A DNA stretch of 64,000 nt from Holothuria scabra (taxonomy: Eukaryota > Echinodermata > Holothuroidea > Aspidochirotida > Holothuriidae). Shown one piece after another: positions 23,207-35,390 of the stretch; the first letter of the stretch is position 1; every line of letters starts with the position of its first letter. The notes below the pieces were generated by a model. It was not told where the DNA came from and searched no databases. It worked only from the letters and a program-made list of their open reading frames with translations. Position numbers and translations under genes: made by a program. The stretch is taken from NCBI GenBank assembly GCA_037179385.1, contig CM074187.1:2232001-2296000 (forward strand). The letters run 5' to 3'.

Positions 23207-24496
23207 CATAGGCGTAGGAAGCATTCGAAAGGCTGAGGGTGACATCCCCGAATGAAAAATAAGGGGGTGGAAGCAAACACCCGTCCTACTCCCCTGGTCA
23301 GAAAACCCCTTTTTCATTTCTCCAAATCTTCATGAAGAAAAATCTTCAGCGTGCGTAAAAATTGAAATGCAGTAGCGCTCGATCATAAATCAGTTTGGTA
23401 AACGTTTTCGAGCAGTGAAAATGACAAAGTCGGATATTTACTATATGTGACACCACATATCAAGAGGTACCGGCAGCTACGTTGCTATTGTTACAAATTT
23501 TCGTTCATAAAATTCTTAATTTCCTCCAAGTAGGTTTTGATTTTAAAATAGTTTGTCTGAAAAGGGCATAAATATTTGGGGAACTTTTGAAAAGTCATCA
23601 TAGAGTGTCAGTTCGTAGGCTAAAGATAATATTATGCTCAACAACGATGTTCAGTCGTAGCGCAATCATTCTCAGATTTGAAACCAATATAGAGGTGCAG
23701 ATATTCTTAAGTTATCCCCCATCTTTTTAAATTTCCTAACAGGAAGTCCAACCCTTTCTGCAGTACAAGCTCCATATCTACAAACATTTGTTTAAAAGGG
23801 GCAAAAATTTCGGCGCGGTTCGTGCTCCGCAAATATTACCTCCCTAATACAATAGTGGTCTCACCGAAAAAAAAAACAGTGGATTGAAAATTTGGGTGTT
23901 CCCCCTTTTCCTCTGGAAAAGTCTGCCTACCGCTGCTTGGCTACTGCTTACAAGTCAGAAAAATGCTTTTTCCGGCAATCTGAGGGGTCGTGATTTTTCC
24001 AAAATTTTCTGTACGCTCCACGCCAACTGTGGTGATCCATTTAGATAGTCTTTCGAGCAAGACTTCATATTTCGGGCAGGGAACCATTGGCCTACCTTAC
24101 TCAAGTCCTCTCATACACCTATCATCAGATACCTTCCAACCCTTTCAGTCGAGTAGTCTGTGTGGATGGATTCTTTAGCAATTGAAATGTCAAAATGTTA
24201 TCAATGTTCAATGTTTGCTGAAGGCATAGATAGGTCTACACTGAAATTGCTGTCTAGGTTAGCATGGCTGACAAACAACAAATATTTCCACTTTTTTCAG
24301 TGCGCGGTTTCATTTTAAATATGAGTTATGAGATTTAATTTTTGCATATAAAAAACGTTCTTCCTCGTAGGAAAAGCGAAAATTTTAGCATAAAAAGGAA
24401 CATTTTGGTCAATGGGGTAGGATGAGGTGCACATTCCAAAACTTGCTCCGCTCCGCCCCCTCCCTTTTCACTTTCATATTGCTTCCTACGCCACTG
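23207..24496. mobile_element. hAT-like element with CAGTGGCGTAGGAAGC-type ends (1,290 bp)
   Basis: The left end CATAGGCGTAGGAAGC pairs with the right end GCTTCCTACGCCACTG. The flanks GATAAAAC (23,199-23,206) and AATAAAAC (24,497-24,504) match at 7 of 8. The interior carries the ctgtacgctccacgccaac module, on the minus strand, that also occurs inside elements with different termini. No transposase is visible. Confidence 0.8.
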
Positions 24497-24779
24497 AATA
24501 AAACCCGTTCCACAGTCTCACTTCATATATTGTCTTGGTCAGCACTTTGCCCAAAAAAGTACAAAATTCGTGCAAAACTTGCAAAAATGTTCTCAGAAGA
24601 TTTCAATTGTCAGATTACTCAGAAAGACGGGAGTGGACACAGGTGTATATATGTGCTAAAAATTTTGCTCGAAAAATTAAAGTGTTACATTTCATGTGGT
24701 AATTTTCTGATCATTTTGAAAGCTAATTTGCCCATTCTTATTACAGTGAGCAGGTTGCAATTGAAAACTCGAAGTAACG

Positions 24780-24950
24780 ACTACTTAGATTCTATTCACA
24801 AGCATGGGAATGCCATTTCCGGCCGTCTGAGGGGGTCGCATTTTTTTAAAAATTACCGTACGCGCCGCCCCAATTATGGTGGCGCTCCGCTTAGATTGTC
24901 TTTTGGACAGAAAAATTTCCTTCCCCCAAAGTGAAATGCGTACCCCTATA
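24780..24950 (-). repeat. isolated copy of the shared internal module
   Basis: gggaatgccatttccggcc and gtacgcgccgccccaatt match the module found inside several hAT-like copies. It is probably a remnant of another insertion. No termini are visible around it. Confidence 0.5.
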
Positions 24951-24992
24951 TGACGTATAGCTTTACGTAGGTATCTTATAACCCCCTCCCCT

Positions 24993-25140
24993 GTGGGAAT
25001 GGGGTTGTAGAATGTGCCCACGGTATTCCCCGCCTGCCGTAAAAGGCGACTGAACGGGAGGACTTCAACAGTATTTAAACAGTATGACACTATATAACAC
25101 ATTCGTGTTAGTGTGTCGTTAAGCCTTATCTAACTAACTT
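24993..25140 (+). repeat. SINE-like repeat with conserved palindromic head
   Basis: The head CGCCTGCCGTAAAAGGCGAC is followed by gacactatataacac and a tail gtgtgtcgttaagcc running into taactaac. A minus-strand tail fragment of the same family occurs at 37,676-37,766, there with a target duplication. Confidence 0.6.
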
Positions 25141-25390
25141 ATAAAAACCTTCAATAACCCTCTGCCTCTGCCTCGGTAAAGCATTTGCAAGAGAGGGGGG
25201 GGGGGGGAAAGACAAGTTTTCACTGGGTAAATATATCTTCAATATCTTCCCCTCAGCAAAATCAAGATCTTCGAAGGGGGGGGGTTCTGACGAAATTGGA
25301 TCTTCTCTCCGATGGGGGACTGCATTTCCCAATAGGGGTCCACATCAACGCCAGCTTGCTCCATCCTTGTCTTATGGCACATAGTAGGTC

Positions 25391-27116
25391 TCGGGGTTGG
25401 GGCCAGAATTTGCCCGACAGGGAGGTCAAGCTTCCTAACAAGGGGCCAGAATTTCAAAGCCGGCAGGATTTGAGGCGCGGGATATTTTGGACTTTCCTTT
25501 TACAAGTGTTTAAAAATACAGAAGAAAGTTGGCTTTTTGTTAAGAGCATTAAATAATCGGGCGTATGTTGAAGGATCTGCCGTCCATACGATCAAATCCC
25601 AATAGTTGAATGGACAACTGAAATTCGTTTGGGGTTACACATTTTATTGTGTGACTTTGTACTATGCCCCTTAAACTTAAATTTGCCCCAAAACTTCTCA
25701 CCTTGAACAATGATTTGATAATTAAGACCTTCAATTTGGGAAAATTTGCAATTTAATGAAAAAAATGTGGCTTTTTGATAAGGTGAAATTTAAACATTTG
25801 GGGCTTTCATTAAGTGATCTGCCTGTGAAATGTTTAAGAACAAAACTAACTACAATGTCTGGTGTTTGAAGTTAGCTAGCACTGTTCATTGTAAGGAGTA
25901 TTTATCGAAACTGAAGTTTTCCGAACCTGTTTTACCATTTTTAACAAATATTTGAAAACCTGAAGCTTATATTGGAGAATGAATTGCAATTTTATGATAG
26001 ATTCTTGGGTTTTTATAGAAGAATCTCACCTTCTTGTCAGGAAGACCAAGTTAGTCGCCGGGCTGACTTGTAGTTTCTCGGGTTACTGAAAACATCGTGT
26101 AGGTCCAGACTTTCGGACGATAATGATAAATTTCACGAAATGACGCCCCTTAGATAATCTTTCGAGCGGACAGAAAATTTTGAAAAATCGCTACCCCTTA
26201 ACCGCAGATGGCATTTCCCAGGATTGTAAGTGCTGTATTCTGAGCTTTCGTAACCAATAAAATGTTTTACTTGAAATAAATTAGGGAACTGATTAGAAAT
26301 AATTCCTAATATTGATACAAAACGGAATAGCCTACCACGTGCAAGCCTGTAATGTCGTGTTCAGTAAAATTTTCTATTGAAACACTTTCTACGCGAAACG
26401 TCACTATCGTTTGGCGCGGAGCATACAGAAAACTTTAAAAATTTTGGCCCTTCAGACAGTTGGAAGTGGCATTTCCCAGGCATGTAACTAGAAATGAAGC
26501 AATCATTTATGAACTTTTGTTTGCAATAAAATTTTCTCCGCAATAGAAAAAAATCATTAATTTCTAAGAAATGAGAAAAGTATCACATCAGTAATTAATG
26601 TACAACTGTTATTGGATAAAATGGTTTTTTACCTCTTTCGGGGAAAACTATAGCCTACAATAAAATTGAAAACATGCTAACTTGTTTTTGTTCTTTTGCG
26701 ACTCTTGGCTATAATCATTGAATTGATGAATTTTGTCTACAGTATGTGACTGCCCTAACTCCCAACTATTAATTATATTTCTTTAACTGAACGTCTTTTG
26801 GAAAAATTCAAGCCCCGCCCTAAGCCCACCCCCCCCCCCCAGCACCGCCTTCTACGCCCATGGCAAAAAATTTAAAAAAAAAAAAAAAACGGTTTTATTT
26901 TTAGAGGAGAATTGGAAAATTGAAACTTTTATTAAAGATCAATCTGCCTAATTTCGTACAGGCAAAATAAAGACTGAAGTTGGTTGATGTTTCATATTTT
27001 GTCGTACGGTGAAAATAGATTTTCTTACTTTCTTTTCAGACGAAATTGAAGGGATCAGCCTTTCCCGACGGAGGAGGAGAGCATGGCCCCCTTGGCCCCC
27101 GCTAGCGACACCCTTA
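25391..27116 (+). mobile_element. decayed copy of the 2.4-kb hAT-like family
   Basis: The left end resembles GGGGTGGCGCCAGGATTTGC with substitutions, and the right end CTAGCGACACCCTTA is a degraded CTGGCGCCACCCCTG. Interior segments align in order with 29,069-31,474, including tttggcgcggagcatacag near 26,411. The flanks AGTAGGTC and ATACGGTC agree at 5 of 8. It is about 0.7 kb shorter than the intact copies. Confidence 0.65.
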
Positions 27117-27124
27117 ATACGGTC

Positions 27125-28875
27125 CAAGGTTGCCGCTAGTGTAATTGATGTCGGTCCCCCCCCCCGGCCTAGAGCTGCTCCCGAGGCAACCTGCCACCAC
27201 CCCCTCCCCAATAGCTACGCCACTAAATCATCTACATTTTCGAAATCTGGAAATATTCAACAAACACCAGAGTCAATTGACCACTAGTTTGGAAAGCGTG
27301 CCTTGTGGGAAGCCTATGACAAAAGAGTAACACTGAGTCGAAATTTATCACCTACCAAACCCTTTACAAACCAATTCAATTCAAACCAATAAATAGGTGG
27401 ACTAACTTTTTAGCAGATAAAAGATATGTTCAACAGATTCAACACAATCATTTTTATTTGCTATAAAACGTTCACTTCAAACCAAATTAGCAAACTCCCA
27501 GGGGGACAACAAAGCTATTAAAATTTTCTCTTCCCCGAAAATGAAATTTTGCCAGGAAGGTTATGTAAACGGAGCAATTTGGAGCAGAGCGTACAGGAAA
27601 AGACATTTCCCAGTCCTGTAAGTAGAACCAAAACGGTCGTTATTTGAAATTTTTTGGCAACTATAAAATCAGCAACTTGTTATGTGATTTGAAGTTACTG
27701 GATAAAATACAATTGGATAAAATGATCTTGTATCTTTTCGCTGGGGATGGGGAGGGGGAACTATAAAAAGGAATTGGGAAAATTTCAATGTTCTTTACTC
27801 TTTAGTGACTCTTGGCTAAGATGTACTGAATTGATGAAATATAATAAGTGACTGCCTGAACTTCCGATTATAAATGATAACTTCTAAAACGTTATAAAAA
27901 TGTCAGGTTGGGGTGGGTATTACATGAATCTTCAGGGGGACTTATGGAAAAGCATTCTCACACTGTATCACTAACAGACTTTGGATTGAAAAAAAAAAAT
28001 CACCCGATTTTCATTACCGAATTCGGCTCAGGGGCAGGGGATAGATGACAAACCGTACAAGCGACTACCTAATTTTTTCCCGAATACCTGTTCGAGTTTT
28101 AATAGCTGGCGGAAATGGGATTGCCTCCCGCCTCGTAGGCCCATGGTTGGGGGAGCGCAAGGATACCATGTGACCCACGGCAGGAATTTTCCAATTTCGT
28201 TGAACTTTCTTATGCCCAACAATTACCACGACGATCAGTCCGTACAATCTGCTTAATTTAGTACTAATTACGGAAGCTCCGTGCGTCCAGTATAGCCTAC
28301 ACAAAAAAGTTTCAAATGTTATCATATTTACCAAATTTAGTTAAACCCCTCCCCCCTTTCTTCACAAACTTGTAGTAAGTCGGAGAAGTCATAATTTCGA
28401 AGCGTCTCTCGCTCGGCAAAATTTACTTTCAACATCCTGTCAGATATCCGTCACCAAATTGTAGATTTTCAGGCTTAAGGTTTCTGCCGGGCAGGGGCGT
28501 ACGGTAACCAGTAACGGGGTTGCCAAGGAAGTTTGTCCCGCGGACGTCCAAAAAAGCGGAAGTGAAAAAATCGGGTAAAGAAGGAACGCATGAAAGGGAG
28601 AAAAGCAAGGAAAACTGCTACAAAATCAAAAACCTCTGGAGTGTTCCCCCCCCCCACCCCCGGACGGCAAACTGGAGGCTCCCCTGCTGCTGGTGATTTT
28701 CTTCCTGTGGGTAAACTTCCCTCTACCCCCCACTCCCACCTCCACCTTAAAACATCGTTCATGAAACTCCTCGAATCAGGGAGAGTGCTGTCTCATCAGC
28801 TCTTTTCAATGCAAATCACAGGCTTGAGACTTTGACAGTCAAGTACTATCCAAGCTTTCTACTGTTCTATGTCTA
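27125..28875. other. repeat remnants, no gene
   Basis: It contains a possible right end (agctacgccacta, about 27,212), another partial internal module (gcagagcgtacaggaaaag, about 27,586) and a left-end-like CAGGGGCGTACGG (about 28,493). Partners for these were not found, and no supported exon was seen. Confidence 0.4.
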
Positions 28876-28970
28876 GGCGTGTGTTTGGCCTAACGGTTAT
28901 AAGATAAGCCTCTGACGTAGCCCGCGGGGCGGACGAACTATTTTCGTTCAGCTCATCGCTACGAAAAACC
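28876..28970 (+). repeat. possible tRNA-derived SINE remnant
   Basis: tggcctaacggttataag has the look of a tRNA A-box region, and gcctctgacgtagcccgcgg follows as an anticodon-arm-like segment. No clear B box was found, so this is tentative. Confidence 0.3.
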
Positions 28971-29068
28971 TAAAGCCACCTAAAACCTAAAACCACAAGT
29001 GGCGGATCCAGAGGGGGGATGGGGTATGCATACCCCCCACACCGGGATGGTAAAAATTGTATAGATAG

Positions 29069-31474
29069 CAGGGGTGGCGCCAGGATTTCCCCGACAGGGG
29101 GGTCAGCATTTCAAGGCCCCGACAAAGGCTTTGAGTTAGTTCTGGTGTCACGTGACTTAACATTTTGAAGCGCGCGCAGCGCGAGAAATTTTCGGCCTTC
29201 TTTACAACAAATACTTAGAAATAGGGAGTTTATTTTGAAGACAAAATTTAATTTTTTTTTAAAAAAAAATTCCTTTTGAGAGGGCCATTAAAAATTTGGG
29301 GTGTTTATTGAAGGATCTGTCCTCCATATGGGAAACATTTAAAAACGTTATATAGGCGAGAGCTTGCAATATTTTGGGGTTACGCATTTTATCGAACTAG
29401 GCCTACGCACTAACGCTTCAACACGAGACTAGGTTGCCCGAAAAGATTTTTCCTTTTTTGAACGAAGATTTGAAAATTAAAAGCTTATGTTATTGGAGAA
29501 ATTTCGGAATTTAATGGAAGAAAATTTGGTTTGAGGGTATAGTTATTATGAAATATTTGGGTTTTTATTAAGTGATATGACTTTCAAGAGCAAAATTATA
29601 GGTAGAATGTTGGGGTGATTAGCAGATTTGGCTTTGCTTATTTATTGTACGGCATATCCATCGAAATTGGAAAATTTTGCCACTTTAAACAATCTGGAGC
29701 TTATACTGGAGAAAACTTGTAGTTTTGTGACAGATTTACGGGTTTTGTGGAAGAATCTAATCTTCTCATAAGAAAATCAAGTAGGGCATGATCTGAAGTT
29801 TGGTTGGGATTACTGAATATCATCATGCAGATTAAGGCCCTCGGACCATATTGGGAAAATTCTCCCGCGGAAACAATTTGGTTTCCCATACATTCGAAGT
29901 TTTATGTTTTATATATTGACATGGAAGTACGGGAGCTTTTCAGTTTGGGAGGGGCAGAATTGTCTCTTTTGTACGAAAATGTAACTTTGTCCGAACAACT
30001 ATCAAAGTCAGAAAAGGAGTACAGGAATTTTTAAAAATAGAGAACCTCCAGACGGCAGGAAATGGCATTCCCGGGGCTCGTACCTAAAACAAATCAGTCA
30101 TTATTTTGAGCTTTCTTTCGCAATAAAATTTTCACTTCATAATACTATCCCAAAACGAAGAACAATTTGCAAGCTTGCAATGTTCTGCTAAGTAACCAAA
30201 ACACTCTATCTAAGCGGAGCGCCACCATCAGTTGGCGCGAAGCGTACAGAAAGTTGTTAACTAGTAATACAGCAGTCGTTATTTTGAGCTTTCCTTTAAA
30301 ATGAAAGTTTCACTTCAATAGAAAACCCCAACTTGCTAAGTGATCAGAAAATTATCAGATAAAAGGGTACTGCTGCAATTAATTTGATGTAATGTTATTG
30401 TCTCTTTTCGGGGGAAAACTCTGCAGCCGAGTTGAAAACATATTAGTGTTCTTGCCTCTATTAGGAATCGTCGTTATAGTCCAATGCAAGGCCCGCTTAA
30501 AAAGATGAGATTTTCTACGTGACTTCCCGAACTCCAGACTATTAATGATTTTTCTTCCTATGTATTTGAATTTTTGAAAATATGCCACGTTACAAGGTGG
30601 CTTCAAATGAATTTTCGGTCAGATTTTTGGGAGACATTTTCACACTACTGTTTATCATCAGCCCATGTGTAGCTGAAACGGCCTGTCTGATTTTCATTAC
30701 CGTTTCTAGAATTCGGCTGTAGGGGCAGGCCGTGCAGGTGGCAGAACATTGGGTACTGCATGCACCTGAACAACTTCTCGTCTGTTTTTGCCAGAATTTC
30801 GGAATTGTTAGTTTTCTTGAAGAATATGGTCTTCTATTGATCAAAATCAAGAAGACCGTCCGGATGACTGAAGTTTATAAGACCCTCATCTTTTATAAGT
30901 TTAACGTGGGCATGCAGATGAAGGCTCCCCGGGTGGATGGGTTTTCTCAACAACACCGGGGGGAAGGGCAGCCTTCCCCGACGGGGGCATGACCTTGCGG
31001 GTTGAAGATGGATGAGGGTTAAAAGAGCTAGTAAGAAGTGGTTAAAACAGATTCAGATAGGCATTAAAATACCGTTACAAAAAATAAAATAGTTCAAAAA
31101 GAAAAAAAGGTTCACCGGATCATCCTTCCAGTAACTTCAGTCCTTTACTTCCATTTTTAGGCCTCCCCGAATGAAACTGCAGTCCTTCCACGACGGGGGA
31201 GGAGATAGGACAACGGACATGAAATGAGGTTAAACCGAGCAGGGAAGAAGTGATTGAAAATCGATTCCGATATGTATTAAAAATAGCATTTCAAAAGAAA
31301 AAAATATGTTCACCCATCCAGTAATTTCAGTCCTTGTAAATTTTTTCTTTTTTTATAATTTTTTTTATTTTTTACTGAGGCCTCCCGACGAAATCGACGA
31401 CCTTCCCCGACGGGGAGGGGGCAGTGGTCCCCGACGGGGGGGGGCCTCCCCTCCCCACTCTGGCGCCACCCCTG
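29069..31474 (+). mobile_element. reference copy of the 2.4-kb non-autonomous hAT-like family
   Basis: The perfect 15-bp terminal inverted repeats are CAGGGGTGGCGCCAG (29,069-29,083) and CTGGCGCCACCCCTG (31,460-31,474). The perfect 8-bp duplication is ATAGATAG (29,061-29,068 and 31,475-31,482). The interior has ccccgacgggg-type palindromic tracts near both ends and the shared module cagttggcgcgaagcg near 30,231. All frames are short. This is the copy against which the nested and decayed copies at 8,254, 15,269 and 25,391 were compared. Confidence 0.95.
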
Positions 31475-31773
31475 ATAGATAGCCAAACTAATTGTAGGCT
31501 ACGCCTTATTACCTTTCAAAATACAGTGATAGTTGTTAGTGTTACATTATTTGATTACCGTTTTTTGTGTCATATTCTTCAATGAAATGATAAATGTAAA
31601 TCATAATGTATCTATCTTCCGTATCATTTGGTAAATTCCCGTTTTGTTTAGACATTGCGCAATAGCGAATGCTAAATCTAGCGTAGTTTCCGCCAACGGC
31701 CGATGGTAACGCTGTTTGTGACATCGCATGTGAGGCTGTGTCAATACGTGGGGCTACGATCATCATCATCATC

Positions 31774-31990
31774 AGTTCCGATGTTGTTGGCCATTGGCCA
31801 TTTTATCGCTCACAAAGTTAGTCAAAATCCTGCATAAACGAAGTAAGGATCGCAGGAGCTTAAATGTCCATTTAATCAAATAATCCCGGTTTGTTCCTTC
31901 AATATTATCCAATCTTGATTTAAAACTGTTAATTATGTAGCAACAACGATCGAGGTCGTCGCCCAACCTCAAATTTGACGGTAGAATGCA
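31774..31990 (-). pseudogene. possible coding fragment, unidentified
   Basis: A minus-strand open stretch reads LGDDLDRCCYIINSFKSRLD and then continues with a Leu/Arg-rich helical segment, ending at a stop near 31,774. Its composition looks more protein-like than that of surrounding frames. I see no clear splice acceptor. An in-frame TGA lies not far upstream, between 31,990 and 32,010. It lies between a hAT copy and a SINE, so it could be a transposon-derived fragment or chance. Confidence 0.2.
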
Positions 31991-32331
31991 AATTCTTCAG
32001 TAATCCCAAACTGTTAAAATTTCCTTACAGGAAACCCAACATCCCAAATTTTTCTACAATACAAGCGCCATATTTTCAAATATTTGGAAAAAGCGAAAAT
32101 TTCAGGGCGTTCCAAATTACGCCCACAGTAGAGTGGTAATCACCCTTCAAAATTTGGTTAAATTTGAATGCTTGCCTACCAACCCCATTTCCCATTTCCT
32201 GAATTCTAATAGGCATCAGAGACTAAACAACAGTAATACATATGGTGGCGCTTCGCTCAGTGTACATCTGATGTCCCATCCACATGAAGACCTCTCACTG
32301 CAAATTCCTGGATCCGCCACTGGCCGCCACA

Positions 32332-32575
32332 GAGGTTCTACGCAGGCTACATCTCATGCGGAAGGTTCGATTCCCAGATCGAGTCATACTAAAGACTCTA
32401 AAAATGGAACCTACTGCCGTTGTGCGTGATGCTCCGCACAAGCAATGGGGTAGGGAAAACAAGCCAGTGAGCCACAACTATAAAAAAGGCCGTGGCCGAT
32501 GTAACTCCTGTTACACCGGCTCGACTTGAACCAACAGGTTGGAAACTGGGCCGTATAACTCCATCCAACTCAATC
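32332..32575 (+). repeat. tRNA-derived SINE (family S), full-length-like copy
   Basis: The B box GGTTCGATTCCC is followed by the family body: gactctaaaaatggaacctac, gcaatggggtagggaaaac, aagccagtgagccacaac, gaaccaacaggttggaaac and the tail aactccatccaactca. The same order is found at 48.5, 50.2, 53.9, 54.8 and 61.3 kb. Confidence 0.8.
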
Positions 32576-32640
32576 AATGCCTGAGGTAAAATATATTATG
32601 ACTGACGACTATGGTCGGTAAAACCGTTTCAGTGCTTTCG

Positions 32641-33555
32641 GGCCAACTCGTCCCCAAACTAACTCGTCCCCAAACCAAGTCGGCCCCAATATGAGAAATT
32701 AGTGAAAAATTAGTGGGAAATAAAAATTATCTCATTTCAAGAGACCAGCTAACACCGACTTTGCATTTGTTTTTGGTTTGTTCATTATTTTTTCCTCCCT
32801 TTTGCTAGTTAAAAGGGTGATTTCGTGACACATAATTTTTTTAATTTTTGAAGCCGTGATTTATGCATATATAGAGAATCACAAGTGGTTTAAAGTATAG
32901 CATGATAACTTTATTGTCGCAATTTGTCTACCCATCATAACCAATAACATATATATTTTTGGAGTTTGATAACATATATTTTAAACACTACTGATGGGGA
33001 CATATTTTTAGTTTGGTAAATATTATTAGTCTTGCAAATAAATGTTTTGGCAAAAATAATGTTTCTTGCACTAGATACATTTACATTGCAAACTTATTTT
33101 TTTTTCTTGAAAATATATTTCTGGTTGGAAGAATATTTTTGTTGCAAATATAATTTTGTGGCGAACAAGGTAACTTTTTCAAGAAAGATATATTTTCTTG
33201 CAAATATATTTTGGTGTAAACATAATTTTTCTTTACGAATATATTTCAAGTGTTGGAAAAAAATATTCTTTTTAAATATATATTTTAGAGCAAACATATA
33301 TTTTTGTTGGGAATATATTTAATTGCAAATATATATCTTGTAAAGAACGTACTCTTTCTACAATTGTATTTGTATTGCAAATTTGTTTTACAAATATAGG
33401 CGTAATGTTTGATGCTACTAAATAAATTTTGTGTTTTGTCACATAAATATTTCAGTTTTGATAACGTTTGGTTGGTAATATATTCCCCTTTCTCGCGCCA
33501 TAAAAATCACACCAGTTTTCATATGGGGACGAGTTGGTTTGGGGACGACTTGGCC
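32641..33555. mobile_element. 915-bp TIR element with an AT-rich quasi-periodic core
   Basis: The left end GGCCAACTCGTCCCCAAACT and the right end (reverse complement GGCCAAGTCGTCCCCAAACC) match at 18 of 20, with internal cgtcccc repeats. The flanks TGCTTTCG and TGCTTCGG look like an imperfect 8-9-bp duplication. The core (33,040-33,400) repeats ttgcaaatatatttt-like motifs about every 20-30 bp. The superfamily is uncertain (hAT or Mutator-like). Confidence 0.75.
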
Positions 33556-33559
33556 TGCT

Positions 33560-33711
33560 TCGGTTTTCGATCCTTAATTTGCGAAGAGCGCCACTATTTA
33601 CAAATTGAACATTTTGGCAAACCGCGAAGCTTGAAGTTCGCAGCTCAAGATTTGGAACGATTGTGCTTAAATGGTGTTCGTGATGTACATGACGTTTTCT
33701 GTTCTTAATAG
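33560..33711 (+). other. short open stretch, possibly coding, unidentified
   Basis: The frame ending in KFAAQDLERLCLNGVRDVHD and a TAA near 33,706 has balanced amino-acid composition, unlike its AT-rich neighbours. There is no splice signal or start that I trust. Confidence 0.15.
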
Positions 33712-33932
33712 TTCACCGTCTGTATGTGAAGATAAAAAATCTAGTGCGAAAAGTGACATGAGAACACCGTCTTTCTGCAATTTATTTAAATGTTCACTGT
33801 AGTCTATGTAAGTGTTGAGAATATAGTGTTAGGCTAAATTTTTGTCTTGTCAGATGTGTACGCACTGTTAACACTAGGCCCCCTACATGGGGACTAAACA
33901 GTACAAAAGTACGAAGTACTATTACTACTAAT

Positions 33933-34308
33933 CAGGCCTTGATTTTCAGAAAAATTCATGGTTGTCCTTCGGGCAACCACTTCAGTATTTTTAGTTGTCC
34001 TAAAGAAGATTTGGTTGTCCAAAACATTACAGTACAAAACATTAATTGTGTTTCTGTATTATTGGTCTTGAAGAATAAAAGAGAGATGATTTTTGCAGGA
34101 CAAAAACACTTGTATGATGGAAAAAGTTGAAAGAGTTGATCAGTCACCAGTATATACTTCTTCCATCAGATAAAACCAAGCTGCTTGAATATAGTTCATT
34201 GTGAGAGAAAAATGGTTGTCCATCGGACAACCAACTTTCAACTGTAGGTTGTCCGTATGGAATTTTAGTTGTCCCGGACAATCGGACAACCGTGAAAATC
34301 GAGCCCTG
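33933..34308. mobile_element. 376-bp TIR element with GTTGTCC/GGACAAC repeats
   Basis: The left end CAGGCCTTGATTTTCA pairs with the right end TGAAAATCGAGCCCTG. Inside, gttgtcc and its complement ggacaac recur at least eight times near both ends. The flanks CTACTAAT and CTAATACT do not match cleanly. The termini are hAT-like. Confidence 0.7.
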
Positions 34309-35390
34309 CTAATACTGACTATCATTTACCACACAAGCTCGTTCCACGAAACGATATCCTACTATACCATTGTACTGTTGTAACCCGGAGGAGTTTAATC
34401 TATGATCTGCTCTCATCTGTTGCCACACCAGAAAGTACATTTGCCATATGCAAAAGAACCATGCCAAGGTGGAGGTGTTTGGGATTTTATGCGACACCAA
34501 TTCAAATTGTTGCAATTGCATGCCAACAGTTGTTATTTTCTCTGTAGCAGCCGGGTACGCCGTAGGCCAAATTTGTTGTACATTTCCATACGCCAAAGAT
34601 CTTTCTTTGAAAGGTCCTACTTTCCAGTAAGGATCTGTTGTAAACTCAAGTCAATGTTTGGCAAAGTGGTGATGTTAAATAAAAGTTTTTGGTGAGAATG
34701 AATCAAAATTGAAAAGCATAATGTTAGGCTAGGCTGTTAATGTTATTGTTAGCCTGAGGCGTACTCTCAGGTGAATATCCGTTTGACAAAATCAAGCAAT
34801 ACTCCTGATTCCTGAAGATGAATTAAATATAGCAATGATTTGTTTATTCTCCAAAAGGTATGCATGAGAAATTTTCTCCTGTATCGGAGAAGTAGGGTTC
34901 ACGTTCACAACTTCAAATCAAAAAGCACAAATAAAAAAAAACATGACAGAAAAACCCAGTTCAGAAAGGTAATGCTTTGTTATACCTTTATCTTTTCATA
35001 CTAGAATTTTGGAGAGTTTTCTGATCCAAAAAGCAAGCCTGCTTACTCCAAATGGTCAAAATTAACAACTTAATAATTTAATCCCATACTTTTTTTCATT
35101 AATTGACCAGTAATCACACTTGTGTGTCTTTATGTGGGAATTCCTCCCTCTCCCCCCCAATTTTGCAAAATAATTAGCAGCCTAATGCCAAGAGATTTAA
35201 TCACTAAATGCAAATTCTGAAATATGTAGTTGGTATAAAAAAATTCATTTACAGTTACGTAGACACAGTTTTGAAAAATTTTGTACTGTATTGAATGTTT
35301 GTTCTGAATATGAACAATATCAAACTAGTAACTGGCAACCATTGTAAACTGGAAGTTAAACAAGTCAGAGAGTTCTCCAGCTCCTTTACC
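34309..35390. other. anonymous non-coding stretch
   Basis: Short open frames exist on both strands near 34,310-34,690, but none has splice support. Confidence 0.4.

Larger units (their letters stand above)
28996..32322. mobile_element. hAT-like element with AGTGGCGGATCCAG ends, carrying a nested hAT copy
   Basis: AGTGGCGGATCCAG at the left (element start CAAGTGG, 28,996) is inverted as CTGGATCCGCCACTG at 32,308-32,322. The 8-bp flanks do not match, so pairing of these ends is uncertain. If it is one element, the copy at 29,069-31,474 inserted into it, leaving about 0.9 kb of host. Confidence 0.45.

Noticed and set aside
24422..24934. 170-codon plus-strand open frame
   Set aside because: It crosses the right end and target duplication of a hAT-like element and a shared repeat module, so it is a chance frame through repeats.
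33032..33322. 96-codon Phe/Tyr/Ile-rich frame resembling a membrane protein
   Set aside because: Produced by the AT-rich quasi-periodic core of a TIR element.
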